From CAMDPA01 sp965223035 (GTDB taxonomy: Bacteria > Pseudomonadota > Alphaproteobacteria > Rhizobiales > Hyphomicrobiaceae): 64,000 nt of DNA. The stretch is taken from positions 1,364,001-1,428,000 of the forward strand of contig OZ244980.1 of assembly GCA_965223035.1 (NCBI GenBank), read 5' to 3'. Under the pieces are notes generated by a model. The model was not told where the DNA came from. It was given only the letters and a program-made list of their open reading frames with translations, and made no database searches. Made by a program: the position numbers and the translations under genes. This document shows, piece by piece, positions 8,811 to 17,300 of this stretch (its first letter is position 1; every line of letters begins with the position of its first letter).

Positions 8811-9701
8811 ATGAGCGATCAACCCACCCAATCGTATTCGGCGCTGAAATCCCACCTGGCCGAGATCGGTTACCTCGCCGACGATAGCCTGGCCATGGCC
8901 ATTCATCTGGCGCTGCATATGCGGCGCCCGCTGCTGATCGAAGGTGAAGCCGGCGTCGGCAAGACCGAGGTGGCCAAGGCGCTGGCGACCATGTTGGGCA
9001 CGCGCCTGATTAGGTTGCAGTGCTACGAAGGGCTGGACGCCAACGCGGCGATTTACGAATGGAACTACCAGCGTCAATTGCTCGCCATCAAGGCCCGTGC
9101 GGATCAGGAACGCGCCGAAGACACCGAGCAGCGCATATTCTCCGAGCCCTACCTATTAAAGCGACCCCTGCTCGAGGCGATCACACAAGACCAAGCGCCG
9201 GTTTTGCTGATCGACGAGATCGATCGCGCCGATGAGGAGTTCGAAGCCTATCTGTTGGAAGTGCTGTCCGACTACCAGATCTCCGTACCCGAATTGGGGA
9301 CGATCACGGCGACAACCATTCCCTATGTGATCCTCACAGCCAACGGCACCCGCGACCTGTCCGATGCCTTACGGCGCCGATGCCTTTATGCCTACGTCAG
9401 CTTTCCCGATCAGCAGCGCGAGCTTGCGATCCTCAAGGCGCGCATGCCGGGCATCGCCGATGAGCTTGCCGGCCAGGTCGTGCGCTTTATCGATGCCCTT
9501 CGCCGCGAGGAGCTGGACAAGAAGCCCGGCATCGCCGAAACGCTGGACTGGGTGGCCGCGCTGGTCAATTTGAACGTCGGCACCATCGATGAGGATGCGG
9601 ACGTGCTGAGGGCCAGCCTGATCTGTCTGCTGAAGACGGAGGCGGATCTTAATGCGCTGACGCCGGAGGTCCTGGCCCGCCTGTGCGATAAAGCCGCTTG
9701 A
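8811..9701 (+). CDS. coxD: MoxR-type AAA+ ATPase for CO dehydrogenase maturation
   Basis: A 296-residue AAA+ protein with Walker A GEAGVGKTE near residue 43, Walker B LLIDEID and a sensor motif ILTANGTRDL. In Oligotropha CoxD is needed to build the copper-sulfur part of the CO dehydrogenase active site. ATG 8811 (MSDQPTQSYSALKSHL) is chosen over the earlier in-frame start at 8745 because similarity begins there. It lies 80 bp after coxL; coxE begins three bases after its stop. Confidence 0.9.
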   Translation: MSDQPTQSYSALKSHLAEIGYLADDSLAMAIHLALHMRRPLLIEGEAGVGKTEVAKALATMLGTRLIRLQCYEGLDANAAIYEWNYQRQLLAIKARADQERAEDTEQRIFSEPYLLKRPLLEAITQDQAPVLLIDEIDRADEEFEAYLLEVLSDYQISVPELGTITATTIPYVILTANGTRDLSDALRRRCLYAYVSFPDQQRELAILKARMPGIADELAGQVVRFIDALRREELDKKPGIAETLDWVAALVNLNVGTIDEDADVLRASLICLLKTEADLNALTPEVLARLCDKAA

Positions 9702-9704
9702 CCG

Positions 9705-10895
9705 ATGGATAGGATAGCGGAAGCGGGTGTCGATCCAACGGCTTTGGCGCAGCGCATCGCCGGCTTCGTTGCGCATTTGCGGCTGAACCATTTTGCGGTC
9801 GGGCCCGCCGAGACGGCGGCCGCCCTCGCCCTGGCCCATCACATCGAGGCCTGCGACCCGTTGCAGGCGCGTCTCGGGCTGAGGACGCTGTTGGCCGGCC
9901 GGCAGCAGGACTGGGAACGGTTCGACGACGTGTTTGAGGCCTACTGGCTCGGCCGGGGCATCGTCCGGTCTCGGCCGTCGTCGCCCGCAACCTCAACGGC
10001 CGCCTCCTCCCGGCCGCAGCTGTGGCAGCGCCACCTTCCCCAATCAGAAGGGGTCCAAGACCCGCTGCCGCAAATCGCCGGCACTGAGGATCAGAGCGAT
10101 GATACCTCGGCGCGCAAGGCCCGCTTGGTCGCTTCGAAGCACCAATCTCTGACCACGAAGGACCTGCGCCACATCGTCGACCCAGATGAGCTCGCCGCCG
10201 CGGAGCAGCTGGCGGGTCGGTTGGCGCGCGCCATGCGCTATCGGCTGTCGAGACGGTTTCGGATCTCCAATCGGGGACGGCGGCTCGATCTGCGCCGTTC
10301 GCTCCGCCGCAATCTGTCGCGCGGCGGTGACCCGATCGAGCTCATCTGGCGCCGACGCGTGGACCGGCCGGTGCGCATCGTCGTGCTGCTCGACGTGTCC
10401 GGTTCGATGCAGCAGTACAGCCGCTTTTTTCTGCAGTTCACGAGGGGGTTGGTCGGGAGCTGGGCGGAGGCGGACGCTTACCTGTTTCACACCCGATTGC
10501 TGCGCGTCACCCATGTGTTACGCGACAAGGATCCGATCCGTGCGATGACCAAACTGTCGCTGATGGCGCAAGGCTTCGGCGGCGGCACGCGCATTGGCGA
10601 AGCTGTGCGGGTCTTCAATGATCGTTACGCCAAGACGACGCTCAACTCCCGCACCGTGGTGGTCGTGCTGTCTGACGGCTACGACACCGGCGAGGTCGAT
10701 GACCTGGTGGGCCAGCTGCGGCGGCTGCGCCGCAAGGCGCGCCGGCTGGTCTGGCTCAACCCGCTGCTCGGTTGGCAACGCTATCAACCGGTGGCCCGAG
10801 CGATGTTTGCCGCGCTACCCTATGTCGACCATTTTGCATCCGCCCATAGCCTGGAGGCGCTAGCGGCGCTCGAAGGCACGTTTGAGCGGCTTTAG
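9705..10895 (+). CDS. coxE: VWA-domain protein for CO dehydrogenase maturation
   Basis: A 396-residue protein with an N-terminal helical region (about 1-100), a proline- and serine-rich linker, and a C-terminal von Willebrand A domain. Its metal-dependent adhesion site is D-V-S-G-S-M starting at Asp230, with later elements GGGTRIGEA and LSDGYDTGE. Length and order match CoxE, the partner of the CoxD ATPase. Last cox gene here: coxF and coxG are absent and a tRNA gene follows. Confidence 0.9.
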   Translation: MDRIAEAGVDPTALAQRIAGFVAHLRLNHFAVGPAETAAALALAHHIEACDPLQARLGLRTLLAGRQQDWERFDDVFEAYWLGRGIVRSRPSSPATSTAASSRPQLWQRHLPQSEGVQDPLPQIAGTEDQSDDTSARKARLVASKHQSLTTKDLRHIVDPDELAAAEQLAGRLARAMRYRLSRRFRISNRGRRLDLRRSLRRNLSRGGDPIELIWRRRVDRPVRIVVLLDVSGSMQQYSRFFLQFTRGLVGSWAEADAYLFHTRLLRVTHVLRDKDPIRAMTKLSLMAQGFGGGTRIGEAVRVFNDRYAKTTLNSRTVVVVLSDGYDTGEVDDLVGQLRRLRRKARRLVWLNPLLGWQRYQPVARAMFAALPYVDHFASAHSLEALAALEGTFERL

Positions 10896-10967
10896 ATCAG
10901 TTCCGCCGAGCATGTCGGCCTTGGGCGGCTGCGCCATCGCGAGCGGTGGAACGGACCCGGATGGTGT

Positions 10968-11044
10968 TGGTCGGGGCAGCGGGATTCGAACTCGCGACCC
11001 CCTGCTCCCAAAGCAGGTGCTCTACCAGGCTGAGCTATGCCCCG
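10968..11044 (-). tRNA. tRNA-Pro (anticodon TGG), CCA encoded
   Basis: On the minus strand the acceptor stem CGGGGCA pairs with TGCCCCG; the discriminator is A and CCA is encoded. The anticodon stem-loop CCTGC-TTTGGGA-GCAGG gives anticodon TGG. The T-loop GTTCGAATC and D-arm AGCTCAGCCTGGTAGAGC are canonical. No integrase or duplicated tRNA end is visible beside it. Confidence 0.96.
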
Positions 11045-11266
11045 ACACGAGGTTGATACCACGACATTGGGCCGATAGGACGACCTCAACCGGCTCGCAC
11101 CTCCTCCAGCCCGCGCTGGTCGGGAGGACGGGCCGTGTTGGGCACGACATGGGCCGACGCGACGGTCCCAGCCCGTGCCGCGCCGACATCCGGCCAAGAC
11201 CGCATCGCGCCATGGCGGCGACAGTGTGCGTTTGTGCTGCGCGCGTCAAGTCTCGCGTCGTGGCCC

Positions 11267-11349
11267 AGAGCAACCAGCCTTTAATCGGAATCGGAACGAT
11301 CCCGATTAAAGGCAGAAAGTTGCTCACCACTTTAAGAGCGATCATCTAG
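11267..11349. repeat. Composite repeat: module A with collapsed module B
   Basis: Module A (11267-11325, with the GGCAGAAAGTTGCTC variant) is followed by the usual linker CACCACTTTAAGAGCGATCATCT, here broken off. Where module B should continue, the sequence jumps straight to AGC: almost all of the B hairpin is gone. This looks like deletion between the GATCATCT and GATGATCT borders. Confidence 0.8.
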
Positions 11350-11394
11350 CGGCGCGCAGTGCTCAGCCGGTCCCTTCCCAAGCTACCGGGCCGA

Positions 11395-11657
11395 TAGCGT
11401 TTCAGATTTAGCTGGAACCATCCCGCTCCCCGCCCGGTTCCTGCACTTGTTCCTCAACTGGGCCACCCAGACCATCATGCCATTGGATGGCGAGTGGAAG
11501 AATGGAGTGGAGGAATGGGGAGGGGGGGGGCGGGCCGGCTCGGGCGATTCCGCCTTTGGCGGACATGATGTAGACCATCGTGCCTTAACTGGACCTGCGC
11601 AGTCGGTTTCCATTCAAGGCACAACGATGATCACCGCTAAAGTGGAGAGCAGGTTGC
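11395..11657. repeat. Composite repeat: module C then degenerate module B
   Basis: Module C (11395-11564) starts GCGTTTCAGATTTAGCTGG, runs through CATCCCGCTCCCCGCCCGG and a G-rich tract, and ends CCGCCTTTGGCGGACATG. A diverged B copy follows (about 11566-11635: ATCGTGCCTTAACTGGACC ... GGTTTCCATTCAAGGCACAA). The DUF192 gene ends at its edge, so this repeat lies at the 3' end of that gene. Confidence 0.8.
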
Positions 11658-11658
11658 A

Positions 11659-12330
11659 CTACGGCTTGAAGCTGGCATGGATCACGTCATCGCCGGGCTT
11701 GAGCTTCAAGCGGTCGGCCTCGCCGGCTGCCAACTCAAGCACCGCCGAAACCGGACCTTGCGAGGCAACGATCCGCTCCGACAACGGCTCCGTCGCGTAT
11801 TCGATCCTATGGATCTTGCCGTTGGGCTTGATAAAGATCATGTCCAACGACACAAACGTGTTGCGCATCCACATGGTCAGCTCTTGCGGCTTCGCATAAG
11901 GAAACAGCATTCCGGTATTTGGTGGCACCTGTGATCGAAACATCAGACCGAGGGACTTCTCGGCCGGTGTTACGGCGATCTCAATCTCGATGCGGTGTTC
12001 GGCGCCGGATTGGGTGCGCAGGGTCAACTGATCCTTGCGAAACTCGGCGTGAGCTGGCCATGCTGAGAGCAACGCCACGACAAGCAACAGAGCCGCTGTT
12101 TGCGCGGCCCTGTCGAAGAAGCGGTAGCACAGCCCATTGTCGATCCGAAAGCGTGCGGCCCTAGTGCTGCGAAGGTAGACCCGTGGTAAGCCCGTCCGGA
12201 CGAAGATCCGCTGCCATGCATCCCTTCGACCCGTGACCCCACCGGACCTGAACGATTTGGCCGGGCCGCAGCTCGGTGAAGCCAAACCTGCGCAAGGTTT
12301 CCATGTGAACGAAAATGTCGGGTGTACCAT
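11659..12330 (-). CDS. DUF192 family exported protein (start uncertain)
   Basis: The secure part is the last ~150 residues: a hydrophobic export segment TAALLLVVALLSAWPAHA followed by a DUF192 domain (KSLGLMFRSQVPPNTGML, WMRNTFVSLDMIFI). The family is small, often exported, and of unknown function. The frame is open to ATG 12330, but that would overlap the cold-shock gene by 170 bases and put about 75 residues before the export signal. No ATG, GTG or TTG lies in frame between the end of the cold-shock gene (12161) and the signal; the closest is CTG at 12132. Either a rare start is used, the genes overlap, or the 5' end is damaged. Confidence 0.75.
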   Translation of the reverse strand: MVHPTFSFTWKPCAGLASPSCGPAKSFRSGGVTGRRDAWQRIFVRTGLPRVYLRSTRAARFRIDNGLCYRFFDRAAQTAALLLVVALLSAWPAHAEFRKDQLTLRTQSGAEHRIEIEIAVTPAEKSLGLMFRSQVPPNTGMLFPYAKPQELTMWMRNTFVSLDMIFIKPNGKIHRIEYATEPLSERIVASQGPVSAVLELAAGEADRLKLKPGDDVIHASFKP

Positions 12331-12745
12331 CGCCCCTCGTCAAAAACCCGAAGCCGCGAACGCGGTTGAACCATTTCACCATGGCACGTTCCCAATCGCT
12401 TTCCGCCTCGACGACGACATGCGTGCGCTGAGGAAGTTGAGAGGGATGGATTGCCGTGCTTTCATCCATGCTCAAGATACGGAAGGCCTGCAAGCCCTTT
12501 GGCCGTCGAAGCACCTGGCAGTGTACGCGAGCCCCCTCGTAGGCGGTCTGATATCCGCCAGCCCGCAGGCAGGTCACATGCAATAGAACGTCAGCCAGTC
12601 CGTTATCAGGAACGATAAAACCGTAGCCTTTCGAGGCATCGAACCACTTGATGGCACCGGCTACCTCAAAAACCTCAAGACCTTGAACCTCGTCAATGAG
12701 AGTCGGATCTGCGCCCGGATACTCCGGAAGCTTAGAATCCCCCAT
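12161..12745 (-). CDS. Protein with two cold-shock domains
   Basis: A 194-residue nucleic-acid-binding protein with two cold-shock domains in tandem. Domain 1 (about residues 28-95) has AIKWFDASKGYGFIV and DVLLHVTCLR; domain 2 (about 120-185) has MVKWFNRVRGFGFLT and DIFVHMETLRRFG. Each keeps the aromatic RNP1-like surface (KGYGFI, RGFGFL). Double-domain cold-shock proteins upstream of a DUF192 gene are a common alphaproteobacterial pair. They probably bind RNA or single-stranded DNA in the cytoplasm. Confidence 0.93.
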   Translation of the reverse strand: MGDSKLPEYPGADPTLIDEVQGLEVFEVAGAIKWFDASKGYGFIVPDNGLADVLLHVTCLRAGGYQTAYEGARVHCQVLRRPKGLQAFRILSMDESTAIHPSQLPQRTHVVVEAESDWERAMVKWFNRVRGFGFLTRGDGTPDIFVHMETLRRFGFTELRPGQIVQVRWGHGSKGCMAADLRPDGLTTGLPSQH

Positions 12746-13566
12746 TAGTTACCCCCGCTTACAGATGACAGCCACGTCAAGCTGTTTGTTGTCGTCTTCA
12801 CCATACCGGCGACCGCCTCGGCCATCGACTGACGCCACTCTGTCGATCGTGCCAACGCCGGATCAGCGACGAACCATAAGCACCGTTCGTCGCCCTTGGC
12901 CAGCCCCTTCGCCGTCGCGGTCGGCGGTGCTCTGACAAAACGATTTATAAAAACCAGATAGAATGTTGAAAAAAAATGAACATTATCGAGTTGAAATGCC
13001 TGGGATACTTGTGGGTTTTCAAGTTTCATAGCCGCCAGCTGCGGCGTTAGCGGCGATGCTGCCGCCCGCATTTCTGCGAGATGATTCGTCCGCTCTACGC
13101 CGCAGCGGGCGGCCCTGGTCTTTAGGCTGAAGGTGCGGCTGCGCGCCTCAAAAAATGGTCGCCTTCGGTGGCGCTGCAGGCTCAAATCGGCATGAGCTTG
13201 CGAGTTGAACTCACAAAAACATGCTATCCTTCTATAATAAATTATAAAAATCAGATTCGACACCGTATTGCTAATCGCCTTTGCCGGTTTGCAGTGCTGC
13301 CCCACAGCTGTTTTGGTCCCGCATCGTTGCCCATTGGCAACATTGAGCGGCGGCGTCGGTTTGCGTGCTGGTGCGGGGAGCGCGATCAATCAAGCGGGTG
13401 CGGCCAGCCGATCCGATGTTTGACCTGCCCGGCCGGTGTTGATTTGCTGTCGTCAAGTGGTCCGGCGCCGGCCTGGCTTGAAAAGCGAGCGCGGGCTGGT
13501 TTGGCATCCGTGCTATGACAATCGTGACGAGCGGCGGCGCCTGCAATTCAAGGAGCGAATCCAGCC
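12746..13566. other. Gap without a recognisable gene
   Basis: Contains a locally AT-rich stretch (about 12935-13010 and 13205-13275) unlike its surroundings. A 214-codon minus-strand frame (12745-13389) spans most of it, but its product has no motif I recognise, mixed composition and no good ribosome-binding site, so I do not call it a gene. Confidence 0.4.
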
Positions 13567-13785
13567 ATGTCCGAACCACCTCAGAAAAGCGCCAGCCAAG
13601 CGGAGGCGAGGCGACGGCGCATGGCTCTTAATCGGGCGCTGACTCAGGCCGCCGTTTTCTCCCGCCGGCGCGGCAAGGCGCCGGACCAGGACAGCGCCGG
13701 CGGCGGCTCATCACTGGTGACCGTGATCGTGGTGCTCGCGGTCGTCATCTCGATGTTGGTGCTGATGCTGCGCTATGGCAACTGA
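13567..13785 (+). CDS. Small single-span membrane protein, unknown function
   Basis: A 72-residue protein. The N-terminal half is polar and arginine-rich (EARRRRMALNRAL); residues about 49-68 form one membrane helix (LVTVIVVLAVVISMLVLML), ending in RYGN. CAAGGAGCGAATCCAGCC precedes the ATG and gives a good ribosome-binding site. It lies upstream of comF in the same direction. The basic N-terminus probably stays in the cytoplasm. I cannot assign a family. Confidence 0.65.
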   Translation: MSEPPQKSASQAEARRRRMALNRALTQAAVFSRRRGKAPDQDSAGGGSSLVTVIVVLAVVISMLVLMLRYGN

Positions 13786-13932
13786 TGCGCGCGCGATCTT
13801 GGTCGCTCAATCGATGTCTTGACGCGCGCCGTGAAGGTCGAAGTGGGCGTTCTGTCGCGCTCAAGATGGTCGCCGAGCGGGCCCATCTGCAGCGCACGTG
13901 CAGGCAAGGTCTGGCGGCTGATTGGGGGATCG

Positions 13933-14706
13933 ATGTCCTTGGAGGGCGAGACGGAGGTTGTGCGCTGGCTGCGCGCCGTTGGTCGCGGCGTAGCCGACTT
14001 CATCGTCCCACCTATGTGTTTGGGCTGCCAACGTGCCTTGGAGAGCCACGATTGCTTGTGCGCAAACTGTTGGCGTCAAGTGCGTTTTATTCGCCCTCCC
14101 ATCTGTGATCGCCTGGGACTCCCACTGCCCTACGACACCGGTGGTACGATGATCTCCGGGGCCGCAGCCGCGTCGCCGCCCGATTGGGACCGCGCTCGAG
14201 CCGTTGCCCATTTCGATCCTCTGATCCGTCAACTGTTGCATGCCTTCAAGTACGGCGACCGGCACGATGCCACGCGCTTGTTTGCGCGTTGGTTGGCGGA
14301 GGCAGGTCGCGACGTGCTCGCGCAAGCCGATCTGTTGGTGCCGGTTCCGCTGCACCGGCTGCGGCTTCTGCGGCGCAAGTACAACCAGTCTGCGCTGCTA
14401 GCGCAGGCCCTCGCGCGCCGCACCGGTATTGCCTACGAGCCAAGCGCCTTGCGGCGGGTCAAGCCAACGCGCGCGCAAGTCGGGCTAACGCATGCGGCTC
14501 GGATGCGCAACGTCTCCGGGGCGTTCAGGTGTCCACCGACGGCGCAAGGGAGACTGTCGGGTTCGCGCGTCCTTTTGGTCGATGACGTGATCACGACCGG
14601 CGCCACGGCCGCCGCATGTGCACGGGCTCTCAAGCGCTGTGGCGTCAGCCGCGTCGACGTGTTGGCGCTGGCGATGGTCACGGAGGCAAGCCGGATCGGC
14701 ACTTAG
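13933..14706 (+). CDS. comF: ComF-family phosphoribosyltransferase
   Basis: A double-zinc-ribbon N-terminus with paired cysteines (PPMCLGCQ, CLCANCW) is followed by a phosphoribosyltransferase fold with the PRPP loop LLVDDVITTGATAAA near the C-terminus. In naturally competent bacteria ComF is linked to DNA uptake; in alphaproteobacteria its role is unclear and may involve nucleotide salvage. The open frame begins at 13819; ATG 13933 (MSLEGETEVVRWL) gives a more usual length of 257 residues, but the start is not certain. Confidence 0.88.
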   Translation: MSLEGETEVVRWLRAVGRGVADFIVPPMCLGCQRALESHDCLCANCWRQVRFIRPPICDRLGLPLPYDTGGTMISGAAAASPPDWDRARAVAHFDPLIRQLLHAFKYGDRHDATRLFARWLAEAGRDVLAQADLLVPVPLHRLRLLRRKYNQSALLAQALARRTGIAYEPSALRRVKPTRAQVGLTHAARMRNVSGAFRCPPTAQGRLSGSRVLLVDDVITTGATAAACARALKRCGVSRVDVLALAMVTEASRIGT

Positions 14707-14847
14707 CGTCGACCGCTGTTGTCAGATTGCAACACACAGAATCGTCCACGGTCCCTTTTTTGTCGTCGATCAACGACTACATGCCTGGATCTGGAGCGTG
14801 CGTGCGCTACAACGAGCAGCCAGTGTGGACTATGCGCGGGAGACTAA

Positions 14848-15105
14848 ATGGCCAAAGTCACCATGTATATGACGCCGATTTGCCCTTACTGCCGGATGGC
14901 CAAGCGCCTGTTGTCGACTAAGGGAGCAGACGTTACCGAGATCAACGTCATGTGTGACCCGACCGCCCGTGCCGAGATGCGCGACAAAGCCGGTGGCCGC
15001 AATACAGTTCCGCAGATCTGGATCGGGCAATCCCATGTCGGGGGCTGCAACGAGTTGTACGCGTTGGACCGCAACGGCGAGTTGGATGCGCTGCTTGCTG
15101 CCTGA
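14848..15105 (+). CDS. grxC: Glutaredoxin 3
   Basis: An 85-residue dithiol glutaredoxin with active site C12-P-Y-C15, the cis-proline segment TVPQIWI and glutathione-binding GGCNELYAL. It reduces protein and mixed disulfides in the cytoplasm with glutathione. It follows comF in the order common to many alphaproteobacteria. CGGGAGACTAA lies just before the ATG. Confidence 0.95.
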   Translation: MAKVTMYMTPICPYCRMAKRLLSTKGADVTEINVMCDPTARAEMRDKAGGRNTVPQIWIGQSHVGGCNELYALDRNGELDALLAA

Positions 15106-15268
15106 ACCGATCTTGGCGGGTACCAGGGTCGAGGCAGCGCCGAGGGGACATCGGCCGCGCGTGATCGATGTGGGCGGCTCATTTGCTGACGGATCGATTT
15201 TTCGCTGCTGATCGTATATGATGATAGCACTCAACCGTTTGGACGATTGAGATCCGAAGGATAAAGGA

Positions 15269-15772
15269 ATGATTCGATATCGGTTGCAGTGCGAAAAGGC
15301 GCATGAGTTCGAGGCTTGGTTCGGGTCCAGCGCGGCCTATGATCGCCAGGCTGAGCGGGGACAGGTGGTCTGTCCGCAATGCAACTCGACCAACGTCAGC
15401 AAGGCGTTGATGGCGCCAGGTATCGCCGCGCTCACCGGCAGACGAACGCAACCGGACGCGCGCCGGGATGCGCAGGCAATGACCGGTGATGATCGGTCCC
15501 AGCACCTGTCCGGGGCGTCCGGCCGCCAGCCGCAGCTGCCGGCGGAAGCGCAGAAGCAGCTGTTGGCTATGATGCGCCATGTGCGCCGCGAGGTTGAGGC
15601 CAACGCGGAGTATGTCGGCCCCCGTTTTGCCGAAGAGGCCCGCAAAATCCATTACGAGGAAGCCGAAGAACGGCGGATTTGGGGCGAGGCGACGCTGGAA
15701 GAAGCGCGCGAGCTGCGAGACGACGGCATCGATTGCCTGCCCCTACCACGGTTGCCGGAAGATAAAATCTGA
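15269..15772 (+). CDS. DUF1178 family protein
   Basis: A 167-residue protein with the DUF1178 N-terminus MIRYRLQCEKAHEFEAWF and a CPQC pair that suggests a zinc or redox site. The C-terminal helical part has the family signature YVGPRFAEEARKIHY and the downstream EARELRDDGID. Function unknown. It usually follows grxC and a carbon-nitrogen hydrolase gene; here no hydrolase gene fits in the 163-bp gap. GAAGGATAAAGGA precedes the ATG. Confidence 0.9.
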   Translation: MIRYRLQCEKAHEFEAWFGSSAAYDRQAERGQVVCPQCNSTNVSKALMAPGIAALTGRRTQPDARRDAQAMTGDDRSQHLSGASGRQPQLPAEAQKQLLAMMRHVRREVEANAEYVGPRFAEEARKIHYEEAEERRIWGEATLEEARELRDDGIDCLPLPRLPEDKI

Positions 15773-15799
15773 GCGGCTCGCTTCGCCGCTCTGGTTAAG

Positions 15800-15950
15800 G
15801 GCCGCTCGGGTAAACGCATGTCCGCCTGAGCCGGATCAGCCGGCCCCGGCCCGCAGTCCCCCGGCCCGCAGTCCCCCGGCCCGCTGTCCCCGGCCCGTCT
15901 GCCCACGCCATCGTGCCGTTGGGCGGAAGCTGTGGCAGGTTGCTCTAGCC
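15800..15950. repeat. Module C repeat with 15-bp minisatellite
   Basis: A diverged module C (GCATGTCCGCCTGAGCCGG ... CATCGTGCCGTTGGGCGG) that ends in GCAGGTTGCTCTAG, the outer edge of module A. Inside, CCCGGCCCGCAGTCC-like 15-bp units are repeated head to tail between about 15842 and 15899. Bases 15951-16080 show nothing further. Confidence 0.7.
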
Positions 15951-16080
15951 GTGACGAAACGAACTCATAAGCTCAGGGCTTCAACGAGCTATCGGGCGAC
16001 GGCGCCCGCAGCACGGCCTGACGCCGTTCCCGTAGGGGCGGGCTCAGGTCTCAGCCGCGCTCGGGTCGCTGCTTCGACGC

Positions 16081-16914
16081 TCAGAAAAAGGCGAATGTTC
16101 GCGTTTCGATGCTCTCGCGCGGTGGCGCGTCGGCTGGCGAATTCGGGTCTTCGAAGGCCGTATGGGCGGTAAACTTCGCCGCCTTGCCGGTGTCGGAATC
16201 GAACACCTTGAAGACCAAAGCCTCGTTTCGTTGCATCTTTGGGAAATAGTACCACTGGTGCGAGGGATGATGCGCGATGTGATAGACTTCGGCGGTCCGG
16301 TAGGGGTAGCGGCGCTGCAGCAAAATGAAGCCTTCCCGGGGTATCGACCGCGCATCACAGATCGCCAGTGGATCAACCAGCACCGGGCCGCGGATCGGCC
16401 GCCAGACCTGGATGATCGCAAAACGTCTGCGCATGCGCCGCTCGGCCTCCGCCTCGCCGAGGATATCGCGCAGACGCTGCGGCGCTGAACGCTCCGTGTA
16501 ATCGTTATGGACGCCTTTCACCGGCGGTCGCGCCTGGTTGACTGCCCGCGTGGTTTCGTCCCCGGTGCGCAGCGTATGATCGAAGACCACGACTTCCGCA
16601 GCGCCCGAGCATTGCTTGATCAGGGCTTCCACCTCCGGGTCATAAACCTGCCTGCGCTCCTCTTCTCGCGTGAAATCGCGAACCTGGGTCGGGTGGTCGA
16701 CGAACGCAAAGCCGTGGGTATCGAGCGCGAAGGAGTGTTGCAGCGGCCGACCACTGTGGATGGTCACCTGTTCCATTTTGTAGGTCGGCGGACGAGCCTG
16801 ATGCGCCATCTCGGGCCAATCGACGTAAATGACGGGCGGTGTCCCGGTGTCGACGATGTAATTGAGCGGGGCTCGAATGGTGTCGGTTGATGTTGGCTCC
16901 ACGACAGACGGCAT
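16081..16914 (-). CDS. CmcJ/NvfI-family protein
   Basis: A 277-residue protein matching the CmcJ/NvfI family: NYIVDTGTPPVIYVDWPE near the start, a central HNDYTERSAPQRL, then IIQVWRPIRGPVLVDPLAICDA. The family includes CmcJ of cephamycin biosynthesis and fungal oxygenase-like proteins, and some members are described as Fe(II)/2-oxoglutarate-type enzymes. Bacterial members are mostly uncharacterised. It stands alone, divergent from the exported protein at 17301, with 386 bp between them in which I see no clear promoter. Family assignment is firm; the reaction is unknown. Confidence 0.82.
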   Translation of the reverse strand: MPSVVEPTSTDTIRAPLNYIVDTGTPPVIYVDWPEMAHQARPPTYKMEQVTIHSGRPLQHSFALDTHGFAFVDHPTQVRDFTREEERRQVYDPEVEALIKQCSGAAEVVVFDHTLRTGDETTRAVNQARPPVKGVHNDYTERSAPQRLRDILGEAEAERRMRRRFAIIQVWRPIRGPVLVDPLAICDARSIPREGFILLQRRYPYRTAEVYHIAHHPSHQWYYFPKMQRNEALVFKVFDSDTGKAAKFTAHTAFEDPNSPADAPPRESIETRTFAFF

Positions 16915-17300
16915 GTGAGGGCACCTGGTTTGTTTCGATACGGGTGCGGTTGGTTCTTGATCCTCGACCCGGCAGCTCGTCGCGCCGCGTCAACAGGCTT
17001 ACGGCGCATGCTGCACCTACCGCTTGCGCTCGCGGCTTCAACCTTAGCCCAGCCGGTCACCACCGAAAAGCGATGTTTCTGTCGGTGCGAGGACAATGCA
17101 ATCGTGGTATCGATCAACGTGGTCGGACGCTCGGGCGACGGTGTGCCGGCCAAGCTGGGGAGCCGATATCGCTTGCGGATGCGGGCGCGGTGTGGTGGTC
17201 GTGCTGACCGAGCCGTCACGTTCGGCCACAGCACACAACGGCCGGCGCGACGTTGGGTGTGTAGCGGTCAGCAGCCTCATTGGCACAAGAGGGGACAGCG

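Noticed and set aside
12745..13389. Minus-strand open frame of 214 codons
   Set aside because: No recognisable motif, mixed composition across an AT-rich patch and no good ribosome-binding site; most likely chance.
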